The notes beneath the pieces are model-generated. The model ran no database searches and was not told the DNA's origin. It saw only the letters and a program-made list of their open reading frames with translations. From Streptomyces scopuliridis RB72 (GTDB taxonomy: Bacteria; Actinomycetota; Actinomycetes; Streptomycetales; Streptomycetaceae), in contig NZ_JOEI01000028.1 in assembly GCF_000718095.1 (NCBI RefSeq), positions 1 through 64,000 on the forward strand: a stretch of DNA of 64,000 nt. Reading direction: 5' to 3'. This document shows positions 60,249 through 64,000 of this stretch, piece after piece. Position 1 is the stretch's first letter. Each line of letters starts with the position of its first letter. Position numbers and translations under genes: made by a program.

Positions 60249-61613
60249 TCAGCCCTTCGCGGCCACCCCCCACTCCGAGCCGCCCAGCGGGTAGTTGTAC
60301 GACGGACGTCCCTCCGACCCGCTCGTACGGAAGGGCTTCCCGTTGTCGTCCACCCGGATGGTGCCGCGCCGCTCGCCGCTGGACCACTCCAGCTCCAGAT
60401 ACCAGCTGACGTCCCGCGCCTTCGAGGTGGCGGAGATGTAGAAGACCTCGGGGTCCGACTCGCTGACCTTGTACGGGAAGTCCCGCTGGCCCGCCTTGGG
60501 TACGGAACTGGGCCGGGCCGCGTCCAGGTTGACGGCGAAGGACTTCGTGCCCACGCCGCCGCCGCAGCCGACGCCCATCGCGTAGTCGGTCCAGGCGAGC
60601 GGGGCGTCGCTCTTCACGATCTTCACGCGCAGCGCTTGCAGGACGACCGTGTCGCTGCTCGTGCCCTGGAGGGTCAGTTCGATGAACTGACTGCCACTCG
60701 CGACCCCGCCGAGCGCGCCGACCCAGCCGGGCGCGTCCTGCTCAGTGGGCGGCGGGGGGACCTCCTCGGGCGGGCTGTCGATGAGGTAGTGCTGACTGCA
60801 CGGGTCCTCGAAGGCGTACGGCCGGGTGTCCACCGACACCGGCACCGCGCCGTCGGAGGTCCCGCCGGGCGCCGTGGACTTCGTACCCGCGTGGGGGGAA
60901 GCGGGCGGGCTCGCGCTCCGGGAGGGGGAGACCGTGGGTGAGGCGGACGGCGATTCCTTGCCCTTGCCCTTGTCCTTGCCGTCCGACGAGGCGGAGGGCG
61001 ACGCGCTCTCCCCGGCCCCCTGGTCCGGAGCCTCCGAGACCTCCGTTGCGGGAGAACGGTCGTCGGTCTGCGTGATGGCCCCGCTGCCGTAGGCGATGGC
61101 GGGAACGGCGACCGCCACGACCGCCACGGCGGCGAGAACGAGACGCAGGCGTTTGGTACGGGGGAGGCGGGCGATACGGGACCCGACGACGGGTTCCGGC
61201 TCGGGTCGCGGCTCCGGCGGGACTTCACGCTCAAGCTCGGGAGCGGTCTCGGCCGGGGCCGCGGCCTCACCGCCACCGTCACCCCCCGCGTCGGGCGCCG
61301 CGTCACCCCCCGCCTCAATCCCCGCGTCGGGCGCCGCCGATGCCGGCGGAGCCGACCGCGCCCGCCGTCTCGCCTCGTCCGCGAGGATCCACCGCCGGTG
61401 CAGCTCGACCAGCTCCTCGGCGTTCGCCCCGCACAGCCGCGCGAGCCGCTCCACCGACGCGTAATCGGTCGGCACGGCGTCCCCGTTGCAGTAGCGGTGC
61501 AGCGTGGACGTACTGACATGGAGCTTCCCGGCCAGGACGCCGTAACTGCGTCCCGAACGGTCCTTCAGCCCCCTGAGCAGTTCCGCGAAAGCCTCGGCCT
61601 CGGTCGTCGCCAC
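60249..61613 (-). CDS. Membrane-anchored XRE-domain protein with extracytoplasmic domain
   Basis: The protein has 454 residues. An N-terminal helix-turn-helix (about 8-65; RSYGVLAGKLHVSTSTLHRY) is followed by a Pro/Glu/Ala-rich linker. One membrane helix spans about 157-177 (LVLAAVAVVAVAVPAIAYG), leading to a Ser/Pro-rich spacer. The last part (about 265-454) is a beta-rich domain outside the cell with two Cys (DPCSQHY, GVGCGGG). A cytoplasmic DNA-binding head joined to an outer domain suggests signalling across the membrane. The same layout is common in Streptomyces with unknown function. The GTG at 61613 has GAGGAGGGGG upstream. Confidence 0.82.
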   Translation of the reverse strand: MATTEAEAFAELLRGLKDRSGRSYGVLAGKLHVSTSTLHRYCNGDAVPTDYASVERLARLCGANAEELVELHRRWILADEARRRARSAPPASAAPDAGIEAGGDAAPDAGGDGGGEAAAPAETAPELEREVPPEPRPEPEPVVGSRIARLPRTKRLRLVLAAVAVVAVAVPAIAYGSGAITQTDDRSPATEVSEAPDQGAGESASPSASSDGKDKGKGKESPSASPTVSPSRSASPPASPHAGTKSTAPGGTSDGAVPVSVDTRPYAFEDPCSQHYLIDSPPEEVPPPPTEQDAPGWVGALGGVASGSQFIELTLQGTSSDTVVLQALRVKIVKSDAPLAWTDYAMGVGCGGGVGTKSFAVNLDAARPSSVPKAGQRDFPYKVSESDPEVFYISATSKARDVSWYLELEWSSGERRGTIRVDDNGKPFRTSGSEGRPSYNYPLGGSEWGVAAKG

Positions 61614-61760
61614 TCGCTGTTCCCCCTCCTCATTCCCGCCGGTCCGTCCCAGGAACGCGTTCCAGGGAAACCACGTCTCCCCAGGTCAGGGTGTGTGTGA
61701 GCGTTCCAGCTTCCCCTATTCTCCCCTGCCGATTGCGGCCGCTTCCGGCGGCCCCGCAAG

Positions 61761-61892
61761 GTGAGTGCAGCACCAGCCGAACGGGGAGCAGCAATCAGAA
61801 CCCGACTCCGTATCAGCGTGGTCGACGCGTTGGCCGTCGTCGTGCTGATCGCCTCCATTGCGGTCGTGCTCACGATCATCAACCGCCACTGA
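61761..61892 (+). CDS. Possible 43-residue single-helix membrane peptide
   Basis: The frame opens MSAAPAERGAAIRTRLRIS and continues into one strong membrane helix (VVDALAVVVLIASIAVVLTII) that ends NRH. The GTG at 61761 has no clear binding site; GTG 61818 would drop the basic N-terminus. A TATTCT box at 61717-61722 could drive it. It lies 54 bases upstream of the DUF4232 lipoprotein gene in the same direction. A basic stretch followed by a helix is unlikely by chance but not impossible, so confidence is low. Confidence 0.4.
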   Translation: MSAAPAERGAAIRTRLRISVVDALAVVVLIASIAVVLTIINRH

Positions 61893-61946
61893 CCGCAGCA
61901 CCACCACACCACTCGACACCTCATCGAAACGGGGAGCTCAATCCTT

Positions 61947-62648
61947 ATGCGTACGATCCGTCACCGCGCCGCCGCAGCCGCCGTCACCGCCCTTGTCGCC
62001 TCTCTCGCCCTCACCGCCTGCGGGTCCGGCGAATCCTCCGCCGCGAAGGACTCCGGAGGCGCCGCCGCGTCCCTCAGCACGGCGCCGTCGGCCGAGCAGC
62101 GGTCGACGGGGGACGACAAGCAGCAGACGCCGGCCGACCAGATCAGCAGCTCCGTCAGCAGCAAGTCCAAGACGGGCACTGACACCGGCAACACCGCCGG
62201 CAACAAGAGCAGCGACGGCGCCACCACCAAGTACACCGACTGCACCGGCGACAACACCAAGGTCAAGATCAGCCAGGTGAGCCGCCCGATCAACCACCTT
62301 CTCCTGACGGTCACCAACACCGGCAACAAGAACTGCGACGCCTACTACGCCCCCGCCCTCCGCTTCGACGACGCCCAGGCCGTCACGCAGATCATCGAGG
62401 AGAGCAAGCCGCAGGCCGTCGTCACCCTCGCCCCGGGTGAGTCCGCGTACGCCTCGATCGCCCTGGCCGGCGAGGAAGCCCCTGACATCCCGGTGAAGCA
62501 GCTGACCGTCCACTTCATGGGACGAGACAACCAGGGCTCGGTGGGCTCCCCGTCCGCCCCGCTCACGCTCCCCGCGGGAACACTGATCTCTGCCAGCACG
62601 TCCGTGACGTACTGGCTGAGGGACATGGCGGACGCCCTCACCTGGTGA
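61947..62648 (+). CDS. DUF4232-type lipoprotein
   Basis: The protein has 233 residues. The signal peptide ends in a lipobox (LALTAC). A Ser/Asp/Thr/Lys-rich linker (about 30-95) leads to the DUF4232 domain (YTDCTGDNTKVKISQVSRPI, VTNTGNKNCDAYYAPALRF, LTVHFMG), with its paired Cys. The ATG at 61947 has GGGGAG upstream. The neighbour on the left is a divergent membrane XRE protein. A 17-bp tandem repeat and a strong terminator follow. Confidence 0.9.
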   Translation: MRTIRHRAAAAAVTALVASLALTACGSGESSAAKDSGGAAASLSTAPSAEQRSTGDDKQQTPADQISSSVSSKSKTGTDTGNTAGNKSSDGATTKYTDCTGDNTKVKISQVSRPINHLLLTVTNTGNKNCDAYYAPALRFDDAQAVTQIIEESKPQAVVTLAPGESAYASIALAGEEAPDIPVKQLTVHFMGRDNQGSVGSPSAPLTLPAGTLISASTSVTYWLRDMADALTW

Positions 62649-62650
62649 CG

Positions 62651-62718
62651 CCCTGACCGAGTGGCACCCCTGACCGAGTGGCACCCCTGACGGTGTGGCA
62701 CCGCTGACGGAGTGGCAC
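62651..62718. repeat. 17-bp tandem repeat, four units plus partial
   Basis: The units are CCCTGACCGAGTGGCAC twice, CCCTGACGGTGTGGCAC and CGCTGACGGAGTGGCAC, then a partial. The array starts two bases after the DUF4232 stop. Confidence 0.95.
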
Positions 62719-62722
62719 CGCT

Positions 62723-62771
62723 GACCTGATCGGGGCCCTGGCTGAACGACGGCCGGGGCCCCGATCAGGTC
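62723..62771. terminator. Hairpin terminator between DUF4232 gene and hemB
   Basis: GACCTGATCGGGGCC (62723-62737) pairs perfectly with GGCCCCGATCAGGTC (62757-62771). It lies between convergent genes. Confidence 0.88.
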
Positions 62772-62834
62772 GCGACTGTCCCCCGTACCTCCGAGCCCCC
62801 ACACCACCAGAGCCCCCACACCAGAGCCCCGACG

Positions 62835-63824
62835 TCAGAGCTTCTCCGCGACCTCCGTCGCCCAGTACGTCAGGATCATGTTCGCGCCCGCGCGCCTGAT
62901 CCCGGTCAGGGTCTCCAGGATCGCCGCGTCGCGATCGATCCAGCCCTTCTCCGCCGCCGCCTCGACCATCGCGTACTCCCCGGAGATCTGGTACGCCGCG
63001 ACCGGCACGTCCACCTCCGCCGCGATACGCGCCAGGATGTCCAGATACGGCAGCGCCGGCTTGACCATCACCATGTCGGCGCCCTCTTCGAGGTCGAGCG
63101 CCAGCTCGCGCAGAGCCTCCCGGGCGTTGGCCGGGTCCTGCTGGTAGGTCTTGCGGTCGCCCTTGAGCGAGGAGCCGACGGCCTCCCGGAACGGGCCGTA
63201 GAACGCCGACGAGTACTTCACGGTGTACGCGAGGATCGACACGTCCTCCCTGCCGATCGTGTCGAGCGCGTCGCGTACGACGCCGACCTGGCCGTCCATC
63301 ATGCCGCTGGGGCCCACCACATGGGCGCCCGCGTCGGCCTGGACCTGGGCCATCTCGGCGTACCGCTCCAGGGTCGCGTCGTTGTCGACCCGCCCCTGGC
63401 CGTCCAGCACCCCGCAGTGGCCGTGGTCGGTGAACTCGTCCAGGCACAGGTCGGACATGACGATCAGGTCGTCACCGACCTCTTCCCGCACGGCGCGGAT
63501 CCCGGCCTGGAGAATGCCGTCCGGGTCCGTGCCCGCCGTACCCGTCGCGTCCTTCTTGTCCTCCTCGGGGACGCCGAAGAGCATGATCCCGGAGACACCG
63601 GCCGAGGCCGCCTCCACCGCGGTCTTGCGCAGCGTGTCCAGCGTGTGCTGGACGACGCCGGGCATCGCGGAGATGGGAACGGGCCGGCTGACGCCCTCCC
63701 GTACGAACGCGGGAAGGATGAGATCCGCCGGGTGCAGCCGGGTCTCGGCCACCATCCGTCGCATCACCGGGTTCACCCGCAGCCGCCGGGGCCGCGAGCC
63801 GGGGAAGGATCCGTGCACAGTCAT
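62835..63824 (-). CDS. hemB: Delta-aminolevulinic acid dehydratase (porphobilinogen synthase)
   Basis: The protein has 329 residues, normal for HemB (EC 4.2.1.24). It joins two 5-aminolevulinate molecules to porphobilinogen, the shared precursor of heme and cobalamin. Conserved parts are [25 protein letters not shown] (metal-site region), [14 protein letters not shown] and [11 protein letters not shown]; both active-site Lys are present (VKY and VKP). The ATG at 63824 has GAGGCGA upstream. The rest of the pathway lies outside the window. Confidence 0.97.
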   Translation of the reverse strand: MTVHGSFPGSRPRRLRVNPVMRRMVAETRLHPADLILPAFVREGVSRPVPISAMPGVVQHTLDTLRKTAVEAASAGVSGIMLFGVPEEDKKDATGTAGTDPDGILQAGIRAVREEVGDDLIVMSDLCLDEFTDHGHCGVLDGQGRVDNDATLERYAEMAQVQADAGAHVVGPSGMMDGQVGVVRDALDTIGREDVSILAYTVKYSSAFYGPFREAVGSSLKGDRKTYQQDPANAREALRELALDLEEGADMVMVKPALPYLDILARIAAEVDVPVAAYQISGEYAMVEAAAEKGWIDRDAAILETLTGIRRAGANMILTYWATEVAEKL

Positions 63825-64000
63825 CGTCAGTCGCCTCTTGGGTCTGCTGCTTCGTCGGGCCCGGCCGACCGTCGGACCACCTTCGACCATAAACCCGGCA
63901 TCCCCGCCCGTTTACCGACACCGCGACCGGGAAACGGGCCCGGGAACCGGTGGCGCGGACGGGTCCGGGAGCCGAAGCCGGAGGCGAGGCCGGAAACGAC

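Noticed and set aside
62651..62718. 17-bp repeats considered as attachment sites or a CRISPR
   Set aside because: Head-to-tail units without spacers, and no integrase or cas gene nearby.

Overview
The window is high-GC (roughly 70 percent or more) actinobacterial chromosome and most likely Streptomyces. The evidence is the strong third-position G/C bias, many GTG starts, apparent leaderless promoters of TANNNT type, TTA codons so scarce that I noticed only one (in the WXG-like gene), and gene families typical of that genus (DUF397/DUF5753 pairs, DUF3558 and DUF4232 lipoproteins, a DUF2637 protein beside lysS/argS, a SpoIIE phosphatase with fused HATPase). I saw no tRNA, rRNA, CRISPR array, insertion sequence or integrase.

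Layout. 1-9.7 kb: the 3' part of a large surface protein, then a leftward operon for a YqiJ-like membrane protein, a YqiK-type flotillin and a giant DUF3686 AAA+ ATPase. 9.8-10.9 kb: a scarred segment with a small secreted protein, a MerR-like tail, a stray piece of cobN and an antitoxin without a toxin. 11-20.6 kb: cobalamin genes cobN (behind a cobalamin riboswitch), cobG, cobH, cobIJ, cobK and cbiD. 20.6-28.2 kb: an accessory block holding a WXG-like secreted pair plus lipoprotein, a deletion scar, and a trypsin-nSTAND-WD40 protein. 28.3-34.6 kb: cobM and cobL, a small membrane protein, a TetR/reductase pair, cbtBA behind a second cobalamin riboswitch, and a catalytically degraded phosphatase-fold protein. 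34.6-48.1 kb: signalling and housekeeping genes (SpoIIE, AraC, GNAT, Mut7-C, YnfA, SDR, M20, RtcB, DUF3558 and DUF2637). 48.2-51.9 kb: divergent lysS and argS. 52-63.8 kb: a 36-residue peptide coupled to an isoaspartyl-methyltransferase-like enzyme, a secreted propeller, a second TetR/NmrA pair, a HATPase/XRE/DUF397 triad, an SGNH esterase, a hydrolase, membrane-linked XRE and DUF4232 proteins, and hemB.

How the genes work together. hemB makes porphobilinogen, the shared precursor of heme and B12. cobI, G, J, M, cbiD, cobK, L, H and N carry out corrin-ring building and cobalt insertion. CbtA/CbtB probably import cobalt, and the two riboswitches let cobalamin repress chelation and cobalt uptake. 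CobG with CbiD, and no CobF here, implies a mixed aerobic/anaerobic-type route.

A recurring oddity is short tandem repeats (12-24 bp units), often at the 3' ends of genes or in the spacers just beyond them. The most interesting candidate systems are the 36-aa peptide/methyltransferase pair, the YqiJ-flotillin-DUF3686 operon, and the WXG-like effector cassette that splits the cobalamin locus.
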